Below are positions 29,528-38,580 of a stretch of 64,000 nt of DNA, one piece after another (within the stretch, counting starts at the first letter, position 1; each line of letters begins with the position of its first letter). Origin of the DNA: Runella sp. MFBS21 (GTDB lineage Bacteria > Bacteroidota > Bacteroidia > Cytophagales > Spirosomataceae); the NCBI RefSeq assembly GCF_029433105.1, contig NZ_JARNTW010000003.1, positions 1 to 64,000 of the forward strand. The letters are read 5' to 3'. The position numbers were made by a program, and so were the translations under genes. The notes under the pieces are model-generated. The model had not been told where the DNA came from. It saw only the letters and a list, made by a program, of their open reading frames with translations, and did no database searches.

Positions 29528-32500
29528 TTAAGGTCGTCGATATACCCCTACCGATTGATTGTATACTCCAAACACTAATAAATCATTGACAACCGCCATT
29601 GAGCGCATCTCTCCATTGATATAAAGGCCCGACTGCCATGCCCTCACAGGAGCGAAGATGTGGCTGCCCTTATTGAGAAATAGCTGTCCTTTGCTGGCAT
29701 CCATTTTACCGAGACGGATTCTGGCTCTTTCTACGTTTCCTCCTATTATCAAATCAAGTTTTTGATCTTTGTCTACATCCATCACCTCCAAGGCATATAC
29801 AGGGGCGTATTGTGCCTCGGTGGGCAAAGCCTCAAATACCAAAGTACCCTTCTCATTCCACAAAATCCCGGTGCGTAGTTCGTCGGCACTCAGCTGAGAG
29901 ACGGTTTTCAAAACATCATTTTCCAAAATATCGCTCAGTGTAGCCTTTGAATAACTTACATAATCAGGAAATTTCTTTTTCAAAAAAGGCAACTGATCTA
30001 GCAATTCATCACGACTAGCGTAGGGATATTCCTTGCCTTCTTGAAACAACGACACAATCGGTACTATACCGCCATTACCCGTAAAATCTTTATAATACAA
30101 CTTGAGCTTATCACCCGATGTGACATGGTATTGGGTATTCAGTCCCATATTACCCAGCACAAAATCATCGTCGCCGTCGCCATCGAGGTCAGCGTGGAGT
30201 AAGCTATGTGCCAAAGTAGGCAATAAGGCGCTTGTTTTGGTGTCGTCTGCTAACCATTTCTCACCTTGATTGAGATACACCAAGGGCTTCATCCATTCCC
30301 CTACAAGCAACAAATCTGGCTTTTTGTCATTGTTGAAATCCGAAAATGCAGCCCCTGTAACGAGCGACGAATGCGCAAAAGATTTGATGACCGAAAAATT
30401 GCCTTGTCCTTCGTTTCGCAGCAATACCGACGCCTGCGCTTCAGGAAAACGTCCAGGCACACAATGTGCGCCAATAAACAAATCTTGGTCGCCATCGGCA
30501 TCAATATCAGCGGCTTTGACTACGGTCGCATTGATGCGTAAAGATGAAAAATCCCCTCCTGCATGGCGTTTTAATTTCCCGTTTTGGTTGAGATACAAAC
30601 GGGGTTGTAATAAAGAATCATTGGCCGCTAAAGCATAACCTCCACTGACTACCGCCACATCTAAATCTTTGTCGCCATCAGCATCAAATAGCACCGCGCA
30701 TGAAGATTCAAAGGAAGCATCTTTTTCAAACTCAGGTTGGGGGCTTTTCACAAACCCGTTGGAATTTTGTAGGTATAGCTCATCCGCTTGTCCTTTGGGC
30801 GCCCCCACAAAAACATCCAAACGCCCATCTCCGTTGAAATCCCCTTTGGCCAAACAAGGCCCTACGCCCGAAAGCATCTGAGGTAGCAAGGTCTGAATTT
30901 TGAAATCATTGATGGCAGTGACAGGCAAAATCGGCATCAAATCTCCCGTGTAGGTCAAAAAAGGAGAAACAGTAGGAAAGCTTTCTTGCCTCAGCCTCGC
31001 TTGTGCATAATCCGCCTTGATTGTTTGATTGGCCTGAAGATTTTTCAGAACTTGTGTTTTTTGGTCAGTCCATTTGACAATGAGCGAATCTACCTGCATC
31101 ACCTCTCCTAACCCAAAGTGCAAAGGCACATACATAGCCGACTGAAAACCTCTAACGGGCTGAAATTCGAGCGTTTGCGTTCCTTTTTTTGTAAAAACTG
31201 TTACTTTAGTCCCCATTTTTAAGGCTTCGCTTGGAGCTTTCAAAGCCACGCTGAGATGGTTAGTAGGGCTTTTTTGTTGAGCATTATTTTGATACACAAA
31301 AGCCTTTTCGTTGGTATTGTTTGTGACTAAGTCAAGGTCGCCGTCATTGTCCAAATCTGCATATATCGCTCCATTAGATTGACTTGGTTGGTCAAAGCCC
31401 CAGTCTTTTACTTTATTGTCAAACCCTCCCTCCCATGTTCCCGATGACGACACACCCCGATTTCGGAACACATAATTAGGCTCATTGATGGGAGGCATTT
31501 TGGCAATAACGTCCATTTGGCTTGGCACTTTACCTGTACTGTTTGATTCTACCTGTATATCAGCCGAATACTTTAAAAACTCCATATTGGTATAATCGCG
31601 AGCGTAACCGTTGGTCACAAACAAATCTTTGAACCCATCATTGTCAAAATCCGCAAAAAGTGCCGACCAACTCCAATCGGTATTGGAAATTCCTGCTAGT
31701 TGCCCTATTTCCGAAAACACAGGTATGGCTGCTTTCTCTTTTCCTGTTTTATTTGGATTCACACCCATGTTCAGTTGCAGCATATTGCGCATGGTTTGGT
31801 GATGAAACCCCGCTCTTAGCAATGATTGATATTTGTCGTAGTTATCATCTCCTGCCGTAAGCTTAATACGTTCATTTTGGGCTGGCAACATATCAAGGGT
31901 TACAATATCGGCCCAGCCGTCGTTATTAATATCAGCGGCGTCAGTCCCCATAGAATAAAGTGAGGTACTTCCTACCATTTCTCTAATGCTTTCTTTGAAC
32001 GTTTTACCCTCCTGATTGAGATAAAAATAATCGTTTTCGTTGTAGTCGTTGGAGACATACAAATCTAGCCAGCCGTCGTTGTTGAAATCAGCCACATTGA
32101 CCCCCAATCCAAAACTCAACACATTGTTAATCAAGCCCATTTCGTGCGACACATCCACGTATTTGCCTCCTTCGTTTCGCATCAATTTACTGCCATATCG
32201 GAGGTCGGGTTGCTGTCGATAATTAGCAATCAATTGGCTAAATCCGGCATAGTCTTGAATAGAGTGATTGAGCAAAAAACAATCTAAATCGCCGTCTTTA
32301 TCATAGTCAAAAAAGGCCGCTTGTGTGGTATAAGAAGGGTCATTTAAGCCATATTCAGCGGCTTTTTCGATAAACTTTACGCCTTTTCCTGTCTTACCTT
32401 GATTGATATAGAGTAGATTTTTGCGCAAATTGGGGTCTTCGGCTCCTGAACGACAAACATAAATATCGAGCCAACCGTCGTTGTTAATATCGACCACCGA

Positions 32501-32854
32501 AACGCCCGTTTTCCAGCCTGAATGCTTGATGCCTGCTGCATCCGTGACATCTTCAAAAGTGATTCCTTTGTCAGGTTTGGAGGTATTGAGGTAGAGTTTA
32601 TCTGCCACCATGTTGCCCGTAAAATACAAATCCACGAGGCCATCATTGTTAAAATCCCCTGCCCCTACCCCACCGCCGTTGTAGAAGTACCCGTATTTCA
32701 AAACGTTGTTTTCGGCATCTTCTTCAACAAAATTGTTGAAAGCTATGCCCGTATCATCGGCATCAAGGCAAGTAAAGAGTGTATCAGCTGAGTTTTTACA
32801 GGCCGAAACAAGTAGTGTCCCTAAAAGCAACAAAAACGATTTTGGTCGAAACAT
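29528..32854 (-). CDS. large surface lipoprotein with FG-GAP/VCBS repeats and ASPIC/UnbV domain
   Basis: 1108 residues with lipobox V-S-A-C (Cys about 19). Many calcium-loop repeats of the type D-x-N-x-D-G-x-x-D are spread along the protein (GDFNNDGLVDL, VDINNDGWLDI, ADFNNDGWLDL, ADLDNDGDLDL, ADIDADGDQDL and more), the sign of an integrin-like FG-GAP beta-propeller fold. Around residues 530-600 an ASPIC/UnbV-like segment is seen (GLGEVMQVDSLIVKW). Such proteins are common at the surface of Cytophagales and often accompany SusCD loci; ligand unknown. It begins 5 bases after the SDR gene stop, so it shares that gene's transcript. Confidence 0.88.
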   Translation of the reverse strand: MFRPKSFLLLLGTLLVSACKNSADTLFTCLDADDTGIAFNNFVEEDAENNVLKYGYFYNGGGVGAGDFNNDGLVDLYFTGNMVADKLYLNTSKPDKGITFEDVTDAAGIKHSGWKTGVSVVDINNDGWLDIYVCRSGAEDPNLRKNLLYINQGKTGKGVKFIEKAAEYGLNDPSYTTQAAFFDYDKDGDLDCFLLNHSIQDYAGFSQLIANYRQQPDLRYGSKLMRNEGGKYVDVSHEMGLINNVLSFGLGVNVADFNNDGWLDLYVSNDYNENDYFYLNQEGKTFKESIREMVGSTSLYSMGTDAADINNDGWADIVTLDMLPAQNERIKLTAGDDNYDKYQSLLRAGFHHQTMRNMLQLNMGVNPNKTGKEKAAIPVFSEIGQLAGISNTDWSWSALFADFDNDGFKDLFVTNGYARDYTNMEFLKYSADIQVESNSTGKVPSQMDVIAKMPPINEPNYVFRNRGVSSSGTWEGGFDNKVKDWGFDQPSQSNGAIYADLDNDGDLDLVTNNTNEKAFVYQNNAQQKSPTNHLSVALKAPSEALKMGTKVTVFTKKGTQTLEFQPVRGFQSAMYVPLHFGLGEVMQVDSLIVKWTDQKTQVLKNLQANQTIKADYAQARLRQESFPTVSPFLTYTGDLMPILPVTAINDFKIQTLLPQMLSGVGPCLAKGDFNGDGRLDVFVGAPKGQADELYLQNSNGFVKSPQPEFEKDASFESSCAVLFDADGDKDLDVAVVSGGYALAANDSLLQPRLYLNQNGKLKRHAGGDFSSLRINATVVKAADIDADGDQDLFIGAHCVPGRFPEAQASVLLRNEGQGNFSVIKSFAHSSLVTGAAFSDFNNDKKPDLLLVGEWMKPLVYLNQGEKWLADDTKTSALLPTLAHSLLHADLDGDGDDDFVLGNMGLNTQYHVTSGDKLKLYYKDFTGNGGIVPIVSLFQEGKEYPYASRDELLDQLPFLKKKFPDYVSYSKATLSDILENDVLKTVSQLSADELRTGILWNEKGTLVFEALPTEAQYAPVYALEVMDVDKDQKLDLIIGGNVERARIRLGKMDASKGQLFLNKGSHIFAPVRAWQSGLYINGEMRSMAVVNDLLVFGVYNQSVGVYRRP

Positions 32855-32859
32855 GTAAG

Positions 32860-33615
32860 TTAGTGTTCAAGGTCTCGAATGTCATAAAAACCCCCATTTT
32901 GAAATTTTTCGTTGCCGAGAGCTTTATCAATAAAAGTCGCCACACTCTCTGGTGAGCGCAACTTACCTTCGGCATACAAAGCCTTAAAACGCTCCACCTC
33001 AGCAAACTGCTCAGGCGTACGCGAACGAATCTCATCTTGCATGGCAGTATTTACTACGCCCGGTGCCAAGTTCCAAACCTTAACGGGATGGTGCAACTGA
33101 CTGATTTCAAGAGCCAATACCTGCGAAGCCATCAAAAAACCCGCTTTGGTAGAGCAGTATCCACTCCAGCCGTAATATTCGTGCTTGGCCGCTCCCGACG
33201 AAATATTGACAACTTCCAAAGGTATATTTTTAGCAACTGCCAAGCTCACAAGGTAATTTTGGAGAATCATCGGTGCCGTCATATTCAGAAAAATGGTTTT
33301 GGCCAAATCGGCCGCTGGCACATGAAAAGAGGGTTCTATTTCACCCAAACGCCCCGCGTTGTTAATGAATACAAGAGAGGCAGTGGCGTTGTCTTCTACA
33401 ATTTGGGTCCAATGTTTCATGGTATTTTCGCAGCCTTCCAAATCACTCAAATCTTCTTGAATGCCGATAAAATTGGCCTTCGCCCATGATTCATCGGGCG
33501 CTGTACGGGCAGTACCCACTACTAAGTCTTGGGGTGAATATGTCAAAAAATGCACCGTAACCGCCTTACCAATTCCTCGGCTACTACCTGTTATAAAAAT
33601 AATGCGCTTACTCAT
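32860..33615 (-). CDS. short-chain dehydrogenase/reductase (benzil reductase/sepiapterin reductase-like)
   Basis: 251 residues from the ATG at 33615; an ORF extension upstream to 33756 runs into the DUF5107 gene end and was rejected. SDR signatures: cofactor loop TGSSRGIG (about 9-16), NNAG, catalytic Ser in NISSGAAKHEYYG, and Tyr-x-x-x-Lys in GYCSTKAG. The Arg after the TGSS loop and a TART segment suggest NADPH preference, which is inference. It reduces a carbonyl substrate that cannot be named. It sits between the DUF5107-TPR gene and the FG-GAP lipoprotein. Confidence 0.88.
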   Translation of the reverse strand: MSKRIIFITGSSRGIGKAVTVHFLTYSPQDLVVGTARTAPDESWAKANFIGIQEDLSDLEGCENTMKHWTQIVEDNATASLVFINNAGRLGEIEPSFHVPAADLAKTIFLNMTAPMILQNYLVSLAVAKNIPLEVVNISSGAAKHEYYGWSGYCSTKAGFLMASQVLALEISQLHHPVKVWNLAPGVVNTAMQDEIRSRTPEQFAEVERFKALYAEGKLRSPESVATFIDKALGNEKFQNGGFYDIRDLEH

Positions 33616-33682
33616 ATCTTCAATTGAATGGTTTGATAAAGGAGACAAAATAGGGCAAAAACTCCGTTGAATCAACCAATTT

Positions 33683-36622
33683 TTATTGAAATAACTCCCA
33701 CAATCCCAAATCGTTTTTACTGAGCTGTTTGGTAAATTGGGTAGTCTCGTTGACATCTATTACTTTTTTAGTCATTTTAAGGTCTAATATTTTTTTCAAA
33801 AAAGTAGTTAAGCGATTGTCAGGGTCATAAGGCTCTCCCGAACCCAGATTTTCGGGCCAAGTTTCAGCTTGATTCAAAAAAAGTTTGGCCTCTTTGTATT
33901 TTTTGTTTTTGAACAAATCAGCCGCATACCTGATATTCAATTCTCTAAAAAGTGCATGCGCTCCCGAAGCCCCTTCATTTGGCAGAATGGTAAGTGATTT
34001 CATCAAGTCGATGGCTTCTTTGTAGCGTCTTGCGGCCTTGAGAAGTTGGGCGCGTTGTTGTCCCAAAATATATACTTCGTGGTCTTGTTTGGGTAGTTTT
34101 GAAAAACTTTCATGAAGAGCCAAAGCCTTTGCTAATTCTCCGTTTGTGGCATAAAAATCTGAGAGTGTTTTTACCGTACGCCAACTATTGGGGGCCAATT
34201 CGTAGGCTTTTTCGAGCGCAGCTTTTGCTTGGACTTTGTCAGTTTTGAGTACTTCGGCTTTGTACAAATAGTAGGGGGCAAAATCAAGCATCTCGCCTCC
34301 TTCAATTTCAGTAAAATCACTTAAGCTGATATTGGGGCGAACGGCAGCCTCCGAAAGATGTAAGTAATAGCGTAATTTCCAATGAGGTTTTTGCGTCAAA
34401 GCCCACCGCAAGGCGGCGGCGGTTTCGTTACGAAACGGGAAAACGCCTTCGGGAGAAGCCGCAATCGCCTCCTCTAGCGCTCGCTCCGATTCAATTTTTT
34501 GATTTAGTTTATCCAATAAAAAAGCTTTCCAAATAGCCACTACTGGATGTGAGGACGACGACATCAACACGTCAAGACTTTCATGGTATAGCCCTAGTTT
34601 TTCGTAATCAATCGCCATTTCCAAATATGTCTCAAAAGGCAACTCACTACGAATCATTTCCGAGGCGTGTTTCTTGTCTTCGGTCTTTTGTGTAATCTGT
34701 GCTATTTCAAAACGTACTCTATGATTGAGCGGGTCGTTTTGTAAAATCTCTTTTGCCTTTTGCAGAGCTAATGCTGGGTTGTTGGTAAGACGCAATACGG
34801 TTATCTCTAGCACTTTGGCATCCCAATGATCCGCTTGGCGTTCTAGCACTTGTTGCAATAATTCAGAGGCTTTAGCATAATCTTTTTCATTGACAGCAAT
34901 TTTTGCCAAGTGATACAGCGCGGCACTACGGTAGGTGGGATCAAGAGAAGCGGTGGCAAAGCGGTCTTTGGCCGCTACCCATTGTTTTTGGCCTTCGTAG
35001 GCAATCCCGGCAATAAAATTTGCTTTAGCATCATAGGCATGGTTGGCAAGTGCCAAATCAGCTACTAATCTTGCTTCTCCAAGTTGGCCTCTGACATAGG
35101 CCAATTCTGCTTTTAAAACTTGCGCAGGTTTGAAAGAGGGGCTTTTTTGCAATAAATGCTGTAGCAGTGAATCCGAATCTAGGTAGTTACGCTGATTTAT
35201 TAAGTCTTTGGCGTGCAGATACATGCCATAGTCTGACTTCCAATCAAATGTTTTAGCCGCCTCCAGTGGTCGTTCGGTGTCATTGGAATGCCCGTTGGCG
35301 AGTATCTCCGTCCCCACTAAGATTTTTAGAGACTCTATATTCCCCGTCCAACGTACCGAATCACGAAACGTTTGGAGGGGTTTTAGGTTTAATTTTTTAG
35401 CAAAAATCGGCGTAGTACCTTGCCATACTTTCAACGTATCTTGCACCAACGCAACCGCACAATAATCTATTTTAAGCCAGTTTTCATTAGTTCTTACATT
35501 CATCGAACCGCGCGGCGTAGCGTGGGTCAAACCTCGCGTTTGTTTGACTGGAAACCAGTATTCTGTCCAACTATCATGCGTATAAGGCATAAACGACACA
35601 TGTTTAAACGGGCTATACATACTACCTTCGGAAGCTTGATTAAACAAGCGCCCCGACTGCAACTCTACGTATTGGCCGTCAGTATCGGTCAGGAGTTTAT
35701 CCCAAATCATACCTTGTCGAGACAGACCCCAAATCCATATTTTTTTACCAAGCTTCTCATGGTAAGGCGAATAACGAACAAAGCCCATGTTGTCGTTGTG
35801 CCAGAAACCGCCATAAAAATCGGTCTGTTTTCCCAGAACATGATAAGACTTATAGGAGCCAAAGTTGTTTTGTTCATAAAAATTCAGATGACGCCCCGCC
35901 GAATCGCGAGGCCATGTGCCTACTTCGCCGTTATGCCCTACGTAATGCGTACCCGGAAACACAAATTCCAAGTTTCCAGCAGCTTTAAAGCCCGCATTCA
36001 TCCAATGATAATAGCTCGTCTCCAAAGGTGTGGCATTGTACCAATGGGACTTAGTAGTGAAATACGCCTTGTCTTTCGGGAGATTGACCTCTACCATCCA
36101 GCGCGTTCGAGCCGACCAATCCCAAGCTCCCAAAAAGCAACTAACGCTTCCGTCGGAATTAGTACGGGTAAAATAATCTACGGGTGCCGATACTGTGGGA
36201 GCATGTCCGATGTCTCCAAAATTGATTTCTATCCCCCCCGAAGTCCACGCCCCACGCATGGCTACATCCCGAAACTTGACGACATGATTGAAATACACAA
36301 AGGGAAAATCGGTAGACTTTTCGTAAGCACCCCAAATTTTTCCACCTATCTCAGGCGTGATATACACTTTGATATAATCGTTTTCGAGTTCGATAAACTT
36401 CCAATCTTTCATAACGGGCTTATCCGTAAAACCATCAAACCGAAAATAAGGATAGATTTTTCCGGGTTTAGGCACTGGATTAGGATCAGAAAAAGCATAC
36501 GTTTTGAGGCGTTGAGTGGTTTCTTTGATGGTGGCTTGCTGAGCTGTAGCGGTCACGTTTGCCACCAATAAAAACCCTATTATTAAAATATATTTTTTCA
36601 ATAAAAAACGTAATGGATTCAT
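33683..36622 (-). CDS. secreted DUF5107 domain + TPR repeat protein
   Basis: 979 residues with signal peptide (about 1-28, ends ATAQ). The first ~400 residues match the DUF5107 type: YITPEIGGKIWGAYEKS, IEINFGDIGHAP, WSARTRWMVEV, HWMNAGFKA and LGKKIWIWG, a galactose-mutarotase-like beta-sandwich often found with carbohydrate enzymes. From ~470 to the end, helical TPR repeats dominate (LAELAYVRGQLGEARL-like units, ALYHLAKIAVNEKDYAKA, ALEKAYELAPNS). DUF5107 proteins probably bind sugars; no catalytic acid pair was recognised. It lies downstream of the second SusCD pair, but a long gap and a terminator intervene. Confidence 0.85.
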   Translation of the reverse strand: MNPLRFLLKKYILIIGFLLVANVTATAQQATIKETTQRLKTYAFSDPNPVPKPGKIYPYFRFDGFTDKPVMKDWKFIELENDYIKVYITPEIGGKIWGAYEKSTDFPFVYFNHVVKFRDVAMRGAWTSGGIEINFGDIGHAPTVSAPVDYFTRTNSDGSVSCFLGAWDWSARTRWMVEVNLPKDKAYFTTKSHWYNATPLETSYYHWMNAGFKAAGNLEFVFPGTHYVGHNGEVGTWPRDSAGRHLNFYEQNNFGSYKSYHVLGKQTDFYGGFWHNDNMGFVRYSPYHEKLGKKIWIWGLSRQGMIWDKLLTDTDGQYVELQSGRLFNQASEGSMYSPFKHVSFMPYTHDSWTEYWFPVKQTRGLTHATPRGSMNVRTNENWLKIDYCAVALVQDTLKVWQGTTPIFAKKLNLKPLQTFRDSVRWTGNIESLKILVGTEILANGHSNDTERPLEAAKTFDWKSDYGMYLHAKDLINQRNYLDSDSLLQHLLQKSPSFKPAQVLKAELAYVRGQLGEARLVADLALANHAYDAKANFIAGIAYEGQKQWVAAKDRFATASLDPTYRSAALYHLAKIAVNEKDYAKASELLQQVLERQADHWDAKVLEITVLRLTNNPALALQKAKEILQNDPLNHRVRFEIAQITQKTEDKKHASEMIRSELPFETYLEMAIDYEKLGLYHESLDVLMSSSSHPVVAIWKAFLLDKLNQKIESERALEEAIAASPEGVFPFRNETAAALRWALTQKPHWKLRYYLHLSEAAVRPNISLSDFTEIEGGEMLDFAPYYLYKAEVLKTDKVQAKAALEKAYELAPNSWRTVKTLSDFYATNGELAKALALHESFSKLPKQDHEVYILGQQRAQLLKAARRYKEAIDLMKSLTILPNEGASGAHALFRELNIRYAADLFKNKKYKEAKLFLNQAETWPENLGSGEPYDPDNRLTTFLKKILDLKMTKKVIDVNETTQFTKQLSKNDLGLWELFQ

Positions 36623-36754
36623 GGATAAGAAGTGATTTTAAAGGATAATTATTGAAATAGACTTTTTAATTTAAAACCCACAAGTATCTCATATGCTGCT
36701 TGTCAAAGACATTAGAAAGGAAAATAATTTTAAGTATGGATAAATACCAAGGGC

Positions 36755-36895
36755 ACTTCAAGGGTTTTAACCCTAATTTTTTCAAGTGTAAGAGTTGAAA
36801 ATCAGGGCTAAAGCCCCTGTGCTATTTTCATATTTCTAGCCCCAGCCTAAAGGCCGATGCGACGTGGGGTTAAAACATAACCCTATATCTCGGCT
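36755..36895. repeat. degenerate intergenic repeat with inverted GGGTTTTAACCC / AGGGCTAAAGCCC motifs
   Basis: Within a 366-base gene-free gap. Visible pieces are AGGGTTTTAACCCT (36761-36774), AGGGCTAAAGCCCCT (about 36804-36818), CAGCCTAAAGGCCG (about 36843-36856) and TGGGGTTAAAAC (about 36866-36877). The outer GGGTTTTA/GGGTTAAAAC parts face each other. Phrases such as 'GGGCTAAAGCCC' and 'GCCTAAAGGC' are familiar from short interspersed repeats of this phylum. The rest of the gap, 36623-36754 and 36896-36940, shows nothing but AT-rich sequence. Confidence 0.5.
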
Positions 36896-36940
36896 AATTT
36901 TGCTTAGATACTTAAGTAATTGTACAAAAGATGTAGCTAT

Positions 36941-36976
36941 GAATAAAAACGGGCGAAAATTCGCCCGTTTTTATTC
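36941..36976 (-). terminator. strong terminator after the second susCD pair
   Basis: Perfect 17-base arms (36941-36957 and 36960-36976) around an AA loop, with the A/T-rich outer segment giving a U-tract in both directions. It lies 12 bases past the susD-type stop at 36989. Confidence 0.9.
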
Positions 36977-36988
36977 ATAAATTATCGG

Positions 36989-38545
36989 TTATTGTTTATC
37001 CCACCACAAACGAGTTGTTGATTTATCGGCTCCTCCTAATTTAGAAACCCCCGAATCTACCCCCGCTTTGTTGGTGCTGATTTCGCCAGATACAAAAGGG
37101 GCACGGCGTACAATCGTTCCCACGGGTACTTCAGGATCATCGGAGTTGACTTTTGGATAAAGCTTAGGATAACCCGAGCGGCGATACTCCGCCCATGCTT
37201 CAAAACCGTAAGGAAACAAAGCCAACCATTTTTGGGTCAAAATTTGCTCACGCTGACGAGCAGACGTAGCTTCCCATTTAACGGGGATATCGGTCATACC
37301 AGGGCTTTTTACGACGTCATTGAGAGCAATGGGAGTCGTGGTACCGTTAGTATAAGCTGCAATAGCAGCAGCATCTGTGATACCCCACTGACTCATCGAG
37401 AGAGCAATTCCTTTTTCATACAAGTCTTTGGCAGTACCGCCCATATTCCAGCCATTGAGAGCACCTTCAGCGCGGAGGAAATGCGCCTCCGACGCAAACA
37501 TAATTCCCCAAGGCTGCGTAAAGCGCGCCGCATCTTGGAAAGCGGGAGCTACGTTTGAGTTGGCAGCAGCAGCATTTTCGGGCAATCCTAGCTGTACTTG
37601 CGTATAGCCATTACGCAATCCCTTGTAATTGCTAGTACCTTCTACAGGACTAAAAAACTTACCAATACGAGGATCATTGAAACCTTTAAGCGTACTTTCC
37701 ATCGCAGCACTCATCCGAAACTCATTCCATGCCGTGATTCCTCCCAAAGGATTAGGAGAGTTGGCCGTTACTTTCACCAAAGCATCGTCGGCATTGGTTT
37801 GTAAAGTACCTGCTGCTACCGCTGCTTCAGCTTCTGATTTTGCCAAAGTAGGGTCTACTTTCGACATCCGCAGCGCCAAACGCAAACGCATCGTATTGGC
37901 AAACAAAATCCATTTATCAATGCTGCCATTGTACACTTGGTCGTTGTTGCCCAATACCGTTTTGCCTTTAGATTTTTCGAGCGTAGCTACTGATGTTTTC
38001 AGTGTCGCCAAAAAGTCTTTGTAAATTGATTCTTGGCTATCGTATTCCACGGTTTTGGTACCACCGCCTACTTTAGAATACGGGATAGCGCCCCAGTAGT
38101 CGGTCATTGGCAAATACATTTGCACTTTCCAAATCGACGCAATCGCGTAGATGTTGGCATCTTCAGCTTGCCCGCCGGGTTTTGTGGCATCCAAAACCAC
38201 CAAAAGCGGGGGAATCTGCTGACCATAAAAATTTCCCCAAGCGCCATTGAGCCAGTTGCCTACCATGACGTTACGGTCAGAAGGGAAGTTGATAGCGACG
38301 TTGGCATAGTATTGAGCATGAAGGTCGGCAAACAAGCTTTGCATCAACTGAAAAGGCCCTCTATCTCCAAACACCCCGCGCCATTGGGCTGCCGCAAAGG
38401 CATTGCCTACGGCCGATTTATCAACGGAAGTAAGCTTGGTTTTATCGGTATTGATTTCTTCAAATTTCCCCGTACAGGCATAGAAGCCTACTGAGGCCGC
38501 CACCAACATCACAACCGGGATAGCGATTTTTTTTGATATTTTCAT
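36989..38545 (-). CDS. SusD-like surface lipoprotein (SusD/RagB 2 type)
   Basis: 518 residues from MKISKK at 38545 (an ATG 4 codons upstream also fits). Lipobox-like F-Y-A-C (Cys about 24). It matches the shorter SusD-like_2 class: FEEINTDKTKLTSV start, LLVVLDATKP, MYLPMTDYWGAIPYS, MRLRLALRMSKVDP, EAHFLRAEGALNGW, and ILTQKWLALFPYGFEAWAEYRRSGYP near the end. It pairs with the SusC at 38581 (35-base gap). This class often binds peptides or non-starch glycans; the substrate here is unknown. Confidence 0.9.
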   Translation of the reverse strand: MKISKKIAIPVVMLVAASVGFYACTGKFEEINTDKTKLTSVDKSAVGNAFAAAQWRGVFGDRGPFQLMQSLFADLHAQYYANVAINFPSDRNVMVGNWLNGAWGNFYGQQIPPLLVVLDATKPGGQAEDANIYAIASIWKVQMYLPMTDYWGAIPYSKVGGGTKTVEYDSQESIYKDFLATLKTSVATLEKSKGKTVLGNNDQVYNGSIDKWILFANTMRLRLALRMSKVDPTLAKSEAEAAVAAGTLQTNADDALVKVTANSPNPLGGITAWNEFRMSAAMESTLKGFNDPRIGKFFSPVEGTSNYKGLRNGYTQVQLGLPENAAAANSNVAPAFQDAARFTQPWGIMFASEAHFLRAEGALNGWNMGGTAKDLYEKGIALSMSQWGITDAAAIAAYTNGTTTPIALNDVVKSPGMTDIPVKWEATSARQREQILTQKWLALFPYGFEAWAEYRRSGYPKLYPKVNSDDPEVPVGTIVRRAPFVSGEISTNKAGVDSGVSKLGGADKSTTRLWWDKQ

Positions 38546-38580
38546 TATTTTCTCCATTTGAATGTTAAAAACAATCTGTA

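Noticed and set aside
35420-36571. 383-codon open frame antisense to the DUF5107-TPR gene
   Set aside because: Same reasoning: it mirrors a well-supported gene, with Arg/Ile/His-rich sequence and no recognisable motif.
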